A stretch of DNA of 58,263 nucleotides, from the NCBI GenBank assembly GCA_041573795.1, contig JBFFQB010000004.1, forward strand, positions 1 to 58,263, read 5' to 3'. Position numbers and translations under genes: made by a program. How positions within the stretch are numbered: the stretch's first letter is position 1; each line of letters opens with the position of its first letter. Below are positions 47,358 to 55,286 of the stretch, in pieces. Origin of the DNA: E44-bin32 sp041573795. Its GTDB lineage: Bacteria; Chloroflexota; Anaerolineae; Anaerolineales; E44-bin32. Under the pieces are notes generated by a model. That model did not search any database, was not told where the DNA came from, and saw nothing but the letters and a program-made list of their open reading frames with translations.

Positions 47358-49228
47358 GTGAGCCGGGTACTCGATTAAAACCGACAGTGAGTGAACGCGA
47401 TCATGTCGAAGGATCGCTCGACGCCCCAGTTGTCATTGTTGAATATGGTGACTATGAATGCCCACACTGTCTGCAGGCGCATTCGATTGTGGGAGAGCTA
47501 CAAGAGAGGCTGGGTGATCGCCTGAGCTTCGTCTACCGCCATTTCCCGATCCGCTCAATGCATCCCAATGCCCAACACGCTGCAGAGGCAGCTGAAGCTG
47601 CTGGCGCGCAGGGAAAATTCTGGGACATGCATGACTTGCTCTTTGAAAATCAAGGCGCTCTCGATGATGCCAGTCTGGCTGAGTATGCGGAGCAAATCGG
47701 TCTCGATAAGGTCCTATTTCAGCAAGACCTGGAAAGCGCCCGTTTTAGGGATCGTGTTGAAGAAGATTTTAAAAGCGGTGTGCAAAGTGGCGTGAATGGA
47801 ACACCAACGTTCTATATCAACGGCGAACGTTATGACGGTCCTTGGGACATCGAGTCGCTGGTTGAGGAGGTCGAAAAACCGATTGGCGTCCAGGTACGAA
47901 ACCTCTTTAACCGCTTTACCCGATTGCAAGCCTCTGGTGGCATCCTGCTGGTTATCACAACGCTGATCGCATTGATTCTGGCAAATTCGAATTTTGCCAA
48001 CGCCTATTTTGATCTTTGGAAGACGGATTTGTCGATTACCTTTGGTGAGGTAGGGTTATCCAAGTACCTGCTGAAATGGGTCAACGACGGTTTGATGGTC
48101 TTGTTTTTCTTTGTTGTAGGATTGGAAATTAAACGCGAAATCACCGTAGGGGAACTGAATACACCACGTAAAGCGGCGTTGCCGCTTATGGGGGCCATCG
48201 GTGGTATGGCTTTCCCGGCCTTGCTCTACGTTTTGTTGAACACGGGCAGCATCGGGATAAGGGGTTGGGCGATCCCGATGGCAACCGATATCGCCTTCAT
48301 GCTGGGGTTGCTGGCACTCCTGGGGCGGCGGATTCCACTTTCCTTGCGGGTTTTCTTCACGGCATTGGCCATCGTTGATGATCTGGGCGCGGTATTGGTA
48401 ATCGCTTTGTTCTATACCAGCGACATTCTGTGGAGTGCACTCGGTGTTGCCGGCATCATTATGCTGGTCTTGATCGCCCTGAACTGGGTAGGTGTGCGCA
48501 ATCCGCTGCCCTATACTCTACTGGGCATTGGCCTGTGGCTGGCTTTTGTCCAATCGGGCGTGCACGCTACGATCGCAGGCGTCTTGCTAGCGTTCACGAT
48601 CCCTTCACAAACACGGGTACGCGCCCAGGCGTTTATGGCGCAGTGTATTGCGGTTCTTGGCGGTGTCGAGGGTGAAGATCTCACAATCGGCAGCAGTGAA
48701 GTCGAGATGAGTGACCGCCGTCAGGCGGCAGCCCATGCACTCGAGGCGATCGCAGAACGGATGCAATCTCCGGCTCAGCGTTTAGAGCATAGCCTGACGC
48801 CTTGGGCAACCTATTTGGTGCTGCCGATCTTTGCCCTGGCCAATGCGGGCGTGGTCATCAGCACAGACTTTGGGGCATTGTTCAGCAACCGCATCGCCCT
48901 GGGCATTATATTCGGCCTGGTTTTCGGGAAATCGCTGGGGATCACCTTTTTTACCTGGCTCGCCATAAGGCTTGGGATTGCAGAACTTCCTGCAAGAGTG
49001 GGGTGGTCGCAATTATTCAGCGCGACCTGGCTGGCGGGAATAGGATTCACCATGGCGCTTTTCATAACCAACAGCGCCTTTACCGACCCGGATCAACTCG
49101 CGACTGCAAAACTTGCTATTCTTATCGCATCCTTGATCTCAGGCTTGATCGGTTTTGTATTACTGCTCATAACGAGTCGCGAGCGTGATCATATTACGGA
49201 TTTGGAGGTTGTCGCCGCAGCGGCTTAG
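47354..49228 (+). CDS. nhaA: Na+/H+ antiporter NhaA with N-terminal DsbA-like thioredoxin domain
   Basis: A 624-residue fusion. Residues 20-175 are a DsbA-type thioredoxin domain with active site C36-P-H-C39 ('YGDYECPHCLQAHS') and cis-Pro in 'GVNGTPTFYING'. It has no signal peptide, so it should be cytosolic. Residues 185-600 are NhaA: 'LMVLFFFVVGLEIKREITVGEL', 'GWAIPMATDIAFMLGLLALLG', the ion-binding Asp pair in 'ALAIVDDLGAVLVIALFYT', and 'ATWLAGIGFTMALFITNSAF'. It exports Na+ in exchange for H+. The redox domain and the coupled 1-Cys peroxiredoxin suggest transport linked to thiol state. Confidence 0.95.
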   Translation: MSEPGTRLKPTVSERDHVEGSLDAPVVIVEYGDYECPHCLQAHSIVGELQERLGDRLSFVYRHFPIRSMHPNAQHAAEAAEAAGAQGKFWDMHDLLFENQGALDDASLAEYAEQIGLDKVLFQQDLESARFRDRVEEDFKSGVQSGVNGTPTFYINGERYDGPWDIESLVEEVEKPIGVQVRNLFNRFTRLQASGGILLVITTLIALILANSNFANAYFDLWKTDLSITFGEVGLSKYLLKWVNDGLMVLFFFVVGLEIKREITVGELNTPRKAALPLMGAIGGMAFPALLYVLLNTGSIGIRGWAIPMATDIAFMLGLLALLGRRIPLSLRVFFTALAIVDDLGAVLVIALFYTSDILWSALGVAGIIMLVLIALNWVGVRNPLPYTLLGIGLWLAFVQSGVHATIAGVLLAFTIPSQTRVRAQAFMAQCIAVLGGVEGEDLTIGSSEVEMSDRRQAAAHALEAIAERMQSPAQRLEHSLTPWATYLVLPIFALANAGVVISTDFGALFSNRIALGIIFGLVFGKSLGITFFTWLAIRLGIAELPARVGWSQLFSATWLAGIGFTMALFITNSAFTDPDQLATAKLAILIASLISGLIGFVLLLITSRERDHITDLEVVAAAA

Positions 49229-49245
49229 CGTGCGGCGAAAGATTC

Positions 49246-50289
49246 GTGGAAGTCGCCATTTTTCTGGCAGGATTACTGCTGACCTTCGCGGCACTGCTCT
49301 CAGCGGTGCGGACATTTGTGCTGCCGCGCAGCGCGCCCGATCGACTCACGCGCTCCGTCTTTCGGATCGTACGCATGCTCTTCAATCTGCCGATTAGCCG
49401 CATGCGATCCTTCGAACAACGTGATCGCGTGATGGCGTTTTACGCCCCCTTCAGTCTCTTGTTGCTTCTCCCGACGTGGTTGGCCGTCGTCTTGGTTGGC
49501 TATATGGCCATGTTCTGGGCTTTGGGGGTTCGACCCTGGGTCGAAGCATTCAACGTCAGCGGTTCTTCTCTCCTCACGCTGGGTTTTGCCCGGGGGGAAG
49601 GATTCTGGATCACCATGCTGGAGTTCAGTGAAGCCACACTGGGGTTGATCTTGGTGGCCCTTCTAATCGCGTATTTACCGACGATGTACAACGCATTTTC
49701 AGACCGAGAACACGCGGTTACGCTGCTGGAGGTCCGGGCAGGTTCGCCCCCTTCTGCAGTTGAAATGCTGGCCCGCTTCCAGCGCATCAACATGCTGGAT
49801 GATCTGGCGAGTTTCTGGGAAGCTTGGGAGGCCTGGTTTGCCGCGTTAGTCGAGAGCCATACTTCCCTGGCCGCCCTGGTCTTCTTCCGATCTCCACGCC
49901 CGGAAGCCTCCTGGGTTACAGCCTGCGGCGCAGTGCTTGACGGCGCAGCGTTGAAACGCTCGGTGGTTGCTCTGCGGCGCGATCCCCAGGAAGCCCTATG
50001 CTTACGCGCCGGATTTGTTGCTCTGCGGGCGATCGCTGATTTATTCGGTGTAAAACACAATCAAGACCCCCATTGGCCTGATGATCCCATTAGCATCCAG
50101 CGCGATGACTTCATGGAGGCGTGTAAAGAACTGAAAAAGCACGGGGTGCCTCTGGTCGACGATCTCGATCAAGCCTGGCTAGATTTTGCGGGCTGGCGAG
50201 TGAACTATGAAACGGTTTTACTTGCTCTGGCCGAGATCACCATGGCACCCGCGGCGCCCTGGATCTCCGAATTTATCCAAGAATCCTAG
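49246..50289 (+). CDS. Membrane protein with ion-channel-like pore segment
   Basis: A 347-residue protein that I cannot assign firmly. It has a first helix (1-22), a second at about 62-88 ('FYAPFSLLLLLPTWLAVVLVGYMAMFWALG'-like), a re-entrant-looking 'NVSGSSLLTLGFARGEG' at 100-116, and a third helix at about 122-145. A soluble C-terminal half of 200 residues follows. The helix-loop-helix order and 'SSLLTLGF' recall the pore and filter of two-TM channels, without the GYG signature. It starts with GTG at 49246, 18 nt after nhaA, with a weak RBS, and is probably the third gene of that operon. Confidence 0.7.
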   Translation: MEVAIFLAGLLLTFAALLSAVRTFVLPRSAPDRLTRSVFRIVRMLFNLPISRMRSFEQRDRVMAFYAPFSLLLLLPTWLAVVLVGYMAMFWALGVRPWVEAFNVSGSSLLTLGFARGEGFWITMLEFSEATLGLILVALLIAYLPTMYNAFSDREHAVTLLEVRAGSPPSAVEMLARFQRINMLDDLASFWEAWEAWFAALVESHTSLAALVFFRSPRPEASWVTACGAVLDGAALKRSVVALRRDPQEALCLRAGFVALRAIADLFGVKHNQDPHWPDDPISIQRDDFMEACKELKKHGVPLVDDLDQAWLDFAGWRVNYETVLLALAEITMAPAAPWISEFIQES

Positions 50290-50308
50290 CGTGAAGGTGT
50301 GAATCCTT

Positions 50309-50317
50309 TGCTATAAT
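50309..50317 (+). promoter_or_regulatory. Extended -10 promoter of the pan operon
   Basis: TGCTATAAT (50309-50317) is a perfect extended -10; the -35 is poor. The predicted start near 50324 leaves a 125-nt leader before panB. Confidence 0.65.
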
Positions 50318-50348
50318 CATTTTGCCGCTTGGATCGGGCCCCGACCGA

Positions 50349-50398
50349 GACGGCAGGATTATTCAATCATGCTGTCCCGCCCCTCTGGCCCGGGCGGG
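50349..50398 (+). promoter_or_regulatory. panB leader hairpins: candidate pan RNA motif and terminator-like hairpin
   Basis: Hairpin 1 (50349-50376): GACGGCA pairs with TGCTGTC, an internal GG/CA loop follows, then ATT/AAT around a 4-nt loop. Hairpin 2 (50376-50398): CCCGCCC with GGGCGGG, followed by TTGTTGTTT. A structured 5' UTR ahead of panB in a Chloroflexota-like genome is where the pan RNA motif is known to occur. I cannot align it to the covariance model, so the class is tentative. Confidence 0.5.
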
Positions 50399-50448
50399 TT
50401 GTTGTTTCCTCGGGCCGTTGGGCATCTCACTCGTTGGAGGAGATAGCC

Positions 50449-51324
50449 ATGTCAAAAACCTCGAAAGAACCATCACGTCAGAAAATCACCACTCGCACGA
50501 TCCGTGAGATGAAGCTGCGTGCTGAGGCGATAACAATGCTCACGGCTTACGACTATGGCACCGCGCTGGCCGTCGACCGGGCCGGGATCGATGCCATTCT
50601 CGTAGGTGATTCGTTGGGGATGGTTGTCCTGGGATATGAAACAACACTGCCGGTGACCATGGAGCACATGCTCCATCACTGCCGAGCCGTTGCGCGCGGG
50701 GCAGCATACGCCCTGCTGATCGGCGATATGCCCTTCATGTCCTATCAGGCCAGTGTTGAAGACGCAGTGCGAAATGCCGGACGCTTTTTACAGGAAGCCA
50801 ATATGGACGCGGTCAAGCTGGAGGGCGGGCACGAGCGGCTTGAGGCAGTGCAGGCAATCACCGCAGCTGGAATCCCCGTGATGGGCCATTTGGGCCTGAC
50901 GCCGCAATCGGTGCATCAGTTTGGCGGCTTTCGGGCTCAAGGCAAGGAGGTCGATGCGGCCAAACGCCTGCTCGATGACGCCCTGCTTCTGGAGCAAGCC
51001 GGTTGTTTCTCGATTGTGCTCGAGTCGATCCCGGCTCGCCTTGGAAAACTGGTCAGCGAGCGATTGACAATACCTACGATCGGAATCGGCGCTGGCCCGG
51101 ATTGCGACGGGCAGGTTCTGGTGACACATGACCTCCTTGGCATGTTCGATCGCTTTACCCCACGCTTCGTCAAACGCTATGCCGAGATCCATAAGGCCAT
51201 GGATAAGGCTCTCGTCAGTTTCCGTGAAGAGGTGACGACCAAGAACTTCCCCACAGCAGAACACAGCGTAGAGATGACTGACGAGAACTGGGAAGCGCTG
51301 GTCAAAAGTCTTGATAATGATTGA
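50449..51324 (+). CDS. panB: 3-methyl-2-oxobutanoate hydroxymethyltransferase
   Basis: A 291-residue ketopantoate-forming enzyme. It adds a methylene-THF-derived hydroxymethyl group to 2-ketoisovalerate, the first step of pantothenate synthesis. The TIM-barrel landmarks are 'MLTAYDYGTALAVDRAGIDAILVGDSLGMVVLGYETTLPVTMEHM' (metal-binding Asp in VGDSLG), 'GDMPFMSYQ', 'VKLEGGHE', 'GHLGLTPQSVHQFGGFRAQGK', the catalytic Glu in 'IVLESIPARLG', and 'TIGIGAGPDCDGQVLV'. The ATG at 50449 has GGAGGAG 7 nt upstream; a longer in-frame extension runs into the leader RNA and is not used. Confidence 0.97.
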   Translation: MSKTSKEPSRQKITTRTIREMKLRAEAITMLTAYDYGTALAVDRAGIDAILVGDSLGMVVLGYETTLPVTMEHMLHHCRAVARGAAYALLIGDMPFMSYQASVEDAVRNAGRFLQEANMDAVKLEGGHERLEAVQAITAAGIPVMGHLGLTPQSVHQFGGFRAQGKEVDAAKRLLDDALLLEQAGCFSIVLESIPARLGKLVSERLTIPTIGIGAGPDCDGQVLVTHDLLGMFDRFTPRFVKRYAEIHKAMDKALVSFREEVTTKNFPTAEHSVEMTDENWEALVKSLDND

Positions 51325-51359
51325 GCTCGTGCCTGGAGAAAGCATGCGGGGTTGCTGAC

Positions 51360-52277
51360 ATGCCACTTGATTCTTTGCTGATTGTCGGTAGTGGAGCGAT
51401 GGCGTGCTTGTTCGCCTCGCGCCTCGCGCCGGTCACCGCTGTCACTCTACTGGGTTCATGGGAGGAAGGCCTGGCGGCGATCGAAACGAGAGGCATCCGG
51501 GTCATTGAGTTGGACGGCCATGAAACCGAGGCCAGGGTAGCGGTGACTCGCCAACCAAAGACTATCGGGAGCACAAGAACCGCACTTGTTTTAGTCAAAT
51601 CTTGGCAGACCCAACGTGCCGCTGAACAGGTGCAGGCATGCCTTGCAGAGGATGGATTGGCTCTTACGCTGCAAAATGGTCTGGGGAACCTGGAAGTACT
51701 CCAGGAGATTCTGGGGGAAAGCCGAACCGCAGAGGGTGTGACCACCACGGGGGCGACAATGCTGGGTCCAGGTCATGTTCAACATGGCGGCGACGGACCG
51801 ATAACACTCGGGTCGCACTCCCGTGTTAATGCTCTGGCGGAAACCCTGGCAGCGGCAGGATTTGTTGTGCAGCGTAAGGATGATTTAGATGGCTTGATCT
51901 GGACGAAGCTGGCAGTAAACGCAGCGATCAATCCGCTCACGGCTTTGCTGGAAGTGCGCAATGGGGGCTTGCTAGAGCACAGCGCCGGGCGTGATCTCAT
52001 GACAGCTGCAGCGGTTGAGGTGGGCGCTGTTGCGAAGAAAATGGGAATCCAACTTACCACCGAAGATCCAGCCGCTTTTGCCTTCCAGGTCGCGGAACGC
52101 ACAAGCTCCAACCTCTCCTCAATGCTGCAGGATATTAAACGAGGGGCGCCCACTGAAATCGACGCCATTTGTGGCGCCATTTCTCGGGTTAGCGCTGAGC
52201 TAAACATGGAGACCCCCATCAACTGGGGTTTGTGGAAGCTCGTCCGTGCCAAGGCAGCACTCGTATCTGGAGGGTGA
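51360..52277 (+). CDS. panE: Ketopantoate reductase
   Basis: A 305-residue NADPH enzyme that reduces ketopantoate to pantoate. The Rossmann loop is 'LLIVGSGAMACLFASRL' (GxGxMxxxxA). 'VLVKSWQT' and 'TLQNGLGNLEVL' are cofactor and substrate loops. The catalytic Lys and Asn residues are in 'WTKLAVNAAINPLTALLEV', and Ser/Glu in 'SSMLQDIKRGAPTEIDAICGAI'. The start is ATG at 51360, 35 nt after panB, with a poor RBS. panC follows after 2 nt. Confidence 0.95.
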   Translation: MPLDSLLIVGSGAMACLFASRLAPVTAVTLLGSWEEGLAAIETRGIRVIELDGHETEARVAVTRQPKTIGSTRTALVLVKSWQTQRAAEQVQACLAEDGLALTLQNGLGNLEVLQEILGESRTAEGVTTTGATMLGPGHVQHGGDGPITLGSHSRVNALAETLAAAGFVVQRKDDLDGLIWTKLAVNAAINPLTALLEVRNGGLLEHSAGRDLMTAAAVEVGAVAKKMGIQLTTEDPAAFAFQVAERTSSNLSSMLQDIKRGAPTEIDAICGAISRVSAELNMETPINWGLWKLVRAKAALVSGG

Positions 52278-52279
52278 AG

Positions 52280-53116
52280 ATGAAGGTAGTTGAGCGGTTA
52301 GACGAGTTGCGTGAAGCCCGAGCATCCCTTCCAGATCCCTTTGGGCTGGTACCCACGATGGGCTTCTTGCATGAAGGACATCTATCACTTGTCCGCGCTG
52401 CAAAGCAGGAATGCAACAGTGTCGGTGTCAGCATCTTTGTAAACCCAACCCAATTCAGTCCAAGCGAAGATCTGGCGGCTTACCCGCGCGATCTCGAACG
52501 TGATCTGGCGCTGCTCTCGAAGGAAGGTGTCGATTTGGTATGGACGCCGGATGTCGTCGATCTCTATCCACCAGGCGCACCCACCTGGGTGGAGGTCGAA
52601 AGGCTCACCACATTTCTGGAAGGTGCAAGGCGGCCCAGTCATTTTCGCGGTGTCACGACGGTTGTGCTCAAGCTATTCAACGCCTTCCAGCCAAACAAGG
52701 CTTTCTTTGGGCAAAAGGATGCGCAGCAAGCACGCGTGATTCAAAGGATGACGGAAGACCTGCTCTTACCTGTCGATATCGTCATCTGTCCGATTGTGCG
52801 CGAGCAGGATGGCCTGGCGATGTCAAGCCGAAATACTTATCTGAACAAGGATGAGCGCCAGGCAGCGACGGTTCTCTCCAGAGCGCTCAACGCTGCTGTC
52901 GTTGCTTTTGATAGTGGGGTGCATAAGGCTGATGCACTGCGGGAGAAGATGCTCGAAATACTAGCCTCGGAGCCGCTGGCGGAGGTCGAATATGTTTCGG
53001 CAGCAGATCCGCAGACGTTAGAAGAGTTGGAAGGGCGCGTTTCTCATGCCTTGTTGTCCATGGCGGTATATGTAGGGAAAACGCGCCTGATCGATAACCG
53101 CTTGCTGGGAGCTTAA
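52280..53116 (+). CDS. panC: Pantothenate synthetase (pantoate-beta-alanine ligase)
   Basis: A 278-residue ATP-dependent ligase joining pantoate and beta-alanine. Class I nucleotidyl-transferase motifs are present: HxGH as 'FLHEGHLSLVRAAK' and KMSKS-like 'LAMSSRNTYL'. 'VSIFVNPTQFSPSEDLAAYPRDLERD', 'FRGVTTVVLKLFNAFQPNKAFFGQKDAQQARVIQRM' and 'CPIVREQDGLA' are near-invariant. GGAGGG is 6 nt before the ATG. The beta-alanine supplier panD is not in the window. Confidence 0.97.
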   Translation: MKVVERLDELREARASLPDPFGLVPTMGFLHEGHLSLVRAAKQECNSVGVSIFVNPTQFSPSEDLAAYPRDLERDLALLSKEGVDLVWTPDVVDLYPPGAPTWVEVERLTTFLEGARRPSHFRGVTTVVLKLFNAFQPNKAFFGQKDAQQARVIQRMTEDLLLPVDIVICPIVREQDGLAMSSRNTYLNKDERQAATVLSRALNAAVVAFDSGVHKADALREKMLEILASEPLAEVEYVSAADPQTLEELEGRVSHALLSMAVYVGKTRLIDNRLLGA

Positions 53117-53190
53117 CCCCACCACGCAATGATTCTGAATGCAAGCTATGGAACTTGCGGATAGACGCTGGAATGTAAGGAGATGTGCTT

Positions 53191-53964
53191 ATGCTGCTGG
53201 CAATTGACATCGGCAATACCAACATCACCCTCGGGCTTTACCGGGAGGAGGAGCTGGTCGATGCTTGGCGCCTGGCGACAGATCACGACCGCATGCCCGA
53301 CGAGTACGGTCTTCAACTCTTAGGCTTGCTCGAACACGCCGCGTGTAAGCGTGAAGACCTGACCGCCGCAGCCCTGGCATCGGTGGTGCCACCGCTCACA
53401 GGAAAATTCCTCGAAGCGTGTGAACACTACTTGAAGATTACGCCCCTCGTGGTCGACGCCGGTGTAAAGACCGGCTTGAAGATCCGTTACGAGGACCCTA
53501 AGTTCGCCCTGGGCGCAGATCGTGTCGTTGATGCAGTGGCGGTGCTGCAACTCTACGGCGGGCCTGCATGCGTCGTTGATTTCGGCACGGCGACGACCTT
53601 CGATGCGATCACAAGCGCGGGGGAGTATCTTGGTGGGGCCATCGCGCCCGGGATCGGGATTGCCGCAGATGCGCTCTATCAGCGGGCGGCAAAATTACCA
53701 CGGGTGGAGATTGGCCGGCCACCTGGCCCCATTGGCCGCAATACCGTGCATGCGATGCAATCAGGACTTCTTTTTGGCTACGTTGGACTGGTGGAAGGTA
53801 TGGTGGCGCGTTTTCGCAAGGAGCTTGGCCAGGATATGAAGGTTATTGGAACCGGTGGATTGGCGGGCTTAATTGCTGCTGAGACAGAGGTGATCGAAAT
53901 CCTGGCCCCTTGGCTCACCCTCGATGGTTTGCGCATACTGTGGAATCTAAATTCAGAAGAATAA
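53191..53964 (+). CDS. coaX: Type III pantothenate kinase
   Basis: A 257-residue CoaX of the ASKHA fold. It phosphorylates pantothenate as the first step of CoA synthesis and is not feedback-inhibited by CoA. Motifs are 'LLAIDIGNTNITLGLY' (phosphate 1), 'FALGADRVVDAVAV' (GADR), 'CVVDFGTATTFDAI' (phosphate 2) and 'KVIGTGGLAGLIA' (adenosine). I chose the ATG at 53191, 8 nt from AAGGAG; a GTG at 53185 is too close. It ends the panB-panE-panC-coaX run, and a strong terminator follows. Confidence 0.96.
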   Translation: MLLAIDIGNTNITLGLYREEELVDAWRLATDHDRMPDEYGLQLLGLLEHAACKREDLTAAALASVVPPLTGKFLEACEHYLKITPLVVDAGVKTGLKIRYEDPKFALGADRVVDAVAVLQLYGGPACVVDFGTATTFDAITSAGEYLGGAIAPGIGIAADALYQRAAKLPRVEIGRPPGPIGRNTVHAMQSGLLFGYVGLVEGMVARFRKELGQDMKVIGTGGLAGLIAAETEVIEILAPWLTLDGLRILWNLNSEE

Positions 53965-53988
53965 GACCCACCATTGGTTAGGTTGATT

Positions 53989-54035
53989 TTTGGTCTCCAC
54001 TGGATTTGATCGAGAGGTGGAGACCAAATTCTTTT
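53989..54035 (+). terminator. Terminator of the pan-coaX operon
   Basis: A 12-bp perfect stem (TTTGGTCTCCAC 53989-54000 with GTGGAGACCAAA 54017-54028), a 16-nt loop, then TTCTTTT. Confidence 0.88.
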
Positions 54036-54067
54036 CACAAATTTGATCTTTCCGAGTTATATCATTG

Positions 54068-54619
54068 ATGATTAATCGAAATTTCAACAAAAGCGCCGAT
54101 CAGCGTCCACCCTTCACTGACTTGTTGGAGAAGTACGGTAGAGAGCTATACGCCTATCTTGTGCGTATGCTAGGGAACCAGCAGGATGCTGAAGATTGCC
54201 TTCAGGATACCTACCTGCGGGCTTTGGGAGCCTTTGAGCGTACGTGGTCGGAGTCCAATTACCGGGCCTGGCTTTATAAAATTGCTACGAACGTAGCTCG
54301 AACACACTTACAAAAGCATCAGCGAGACGAGCGTGCTGCAATGGAGGGGGAGCATCAGATCATGGCAGGTCCTCAAGAAGCGCTGTTGCATAAGGAGCAA
54401 GTGCACTTGGTCGTAGCTGCGATGGCACGCTTATCGTTTCGTCAGCGGTCAGCGATCCTCCTGCGCAAATACAATGAACTGACTTATGAAGAAATTGGGC
54501 AAGCGTTAGATTGCACTCCGGAAACGGCCCGGGCACACGTCTACCAGGGGATAAAGAAACTGAAGGAAAAGCTGGGAGACTCTATCTCAGCAAAGGGAAA
54601 AAGCCATGCATCACGATGA
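54068..54619 (+). CDS. ECF-type RNA polymerase sigma factor
   Basis: A 183-residue sigma-70 family protein with region 2 ('LLEKYGRELYAYLVRMLGNQQDAEDCLQDTYLRALGAFE', then 'YRAWLYKIATNVARTHLQKHQR') and region 4 ('LSFRQRSAILLRKYNELTYEEIGQALDCTPETARAHVYQGIKKLKEKL'). Regions 1 and 3 are missing, as in ECF factors. I chose the ATG at 54068. There is no RBS; TATATC ends 4-5 nt upstream, so it may be leaderless. The gene overlaps the alkyltransferase gene by 14 nt, in the place where an anti-sigma gene is usually found. Confidence 0.93.
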   Translation: MINRNFNKSADQRPPFTDLLEKYGRELYAYLVRMLGNQQDAEDCLQDTYLRALGAFERTWSESNYRAWLYKIATNVARTHLQKHQRDERAAMEGEHQIMAGPQEALLHKEQVHLVVAAMARLSFRQRSAILLRKYNELTYEEIGQALDCTPETARAHVYQGIKKLKEKLGDSISAKGKSHASR

Positions 54620-55286
54620 AAAACGAAACAGAGCTTGGTTGGATGATGGTGATATGCAGATCGAATCTGATGCCGTTACTGAGCTATTAGATTTGACCTT
54701 TGCGGCTGCCCCAGCTAAAGGGGAGGCTCGGCAGGTCATCGCCAACGTTAAGCAGGCATTGGCTGAGGAGATGGGCGGCGTGCTGTACTACGATGTGATT
54801 TCATCAACGCCCTTCGGACCTATTTACATCGCTGTCAGCAGCGAAGGGCTTGCTGCAGTGGGTTTCGACGATAGTGAACAGGATTTCCTCACGCGCATGC
54901 ATAAGCGTTATCGCGCCTCGCTCGAGCGCTCGCGATCCCAGGTTGCCCAGGTTGCGGAACAACTGAAGGAGTATTTCGCCGGCAGGCGCCTGAGCTTTGA
55001 CATTAAGTTGGATCTAAACAGGCTAAGACCCTTTCAGCGCGCCGTCCTTGAGGGCATTCAACGCGTCCCTGCTGGGGAAACCGTAAGTTATGGTGACTTG
55101 GCCCGGCGCATTGGTAAGCCGGGATCGGCACGTGCTGTGGGACGAGCCCTGGGCAGCAACCCTATACCAATCATCATCCCCTGCCATCGCGCGCTGGCTG
55201 CCGATGGGTCGTTGGGAGGCTACTCCGGGCGAGGCGGAGTTCGGACCAAACAAGCCTTGCTCATCCTGGAGGGTGCCTGGGAATGA
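54606..55286 (+). CDS. ogt: Methylated-DNA-protein-cysteine methyltransferase with N-terminal extension
   Basis: A 226-residue protein. Residues 58-226 are an Ogt/MGMT: 'VISSTPFGPIYIAVSSEGLAAVGF', 'LRPFQRAVLEGIQRVPAGETVSYGDLARRIGKPGSARAVGRALGSNPIPIIIPCHRAL'. Cys193 in PCHR is the acceptor for alkyl groups from O6-alkylguanine. Residues 1-57 are extra: acidic, helical ('AVTELLDLTFAAAPAKGEARQVIANVKQALAEEM') and similar in style to the N-terminal sigma-binding helices of anti-sigma factors. It starts inside the end of the ECF gene and overlaps the next gene (ATGA), so three repair-related products are coupled. Confidence 0.93.
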   Translation: MHHDEKRNRAWLDDGDMQIESDAVTELLDLTFAAAPAKGEARQVIANVKQALAEEMGGVLYYDVISSTPFGPIYIAVSSEGLAAVGFDDSEQDFLTRMHKRYRASLERSRSQVAQVAEQLKEYFAGRRLSFDIKLDLNRLRPFQRAVLEGIQRVPAGETVSYGDLARRIGKPGSARAVGRALGSNPIPIIIPCHRALAADGSLGGYSGRGGVRTKQALLILEGAWE

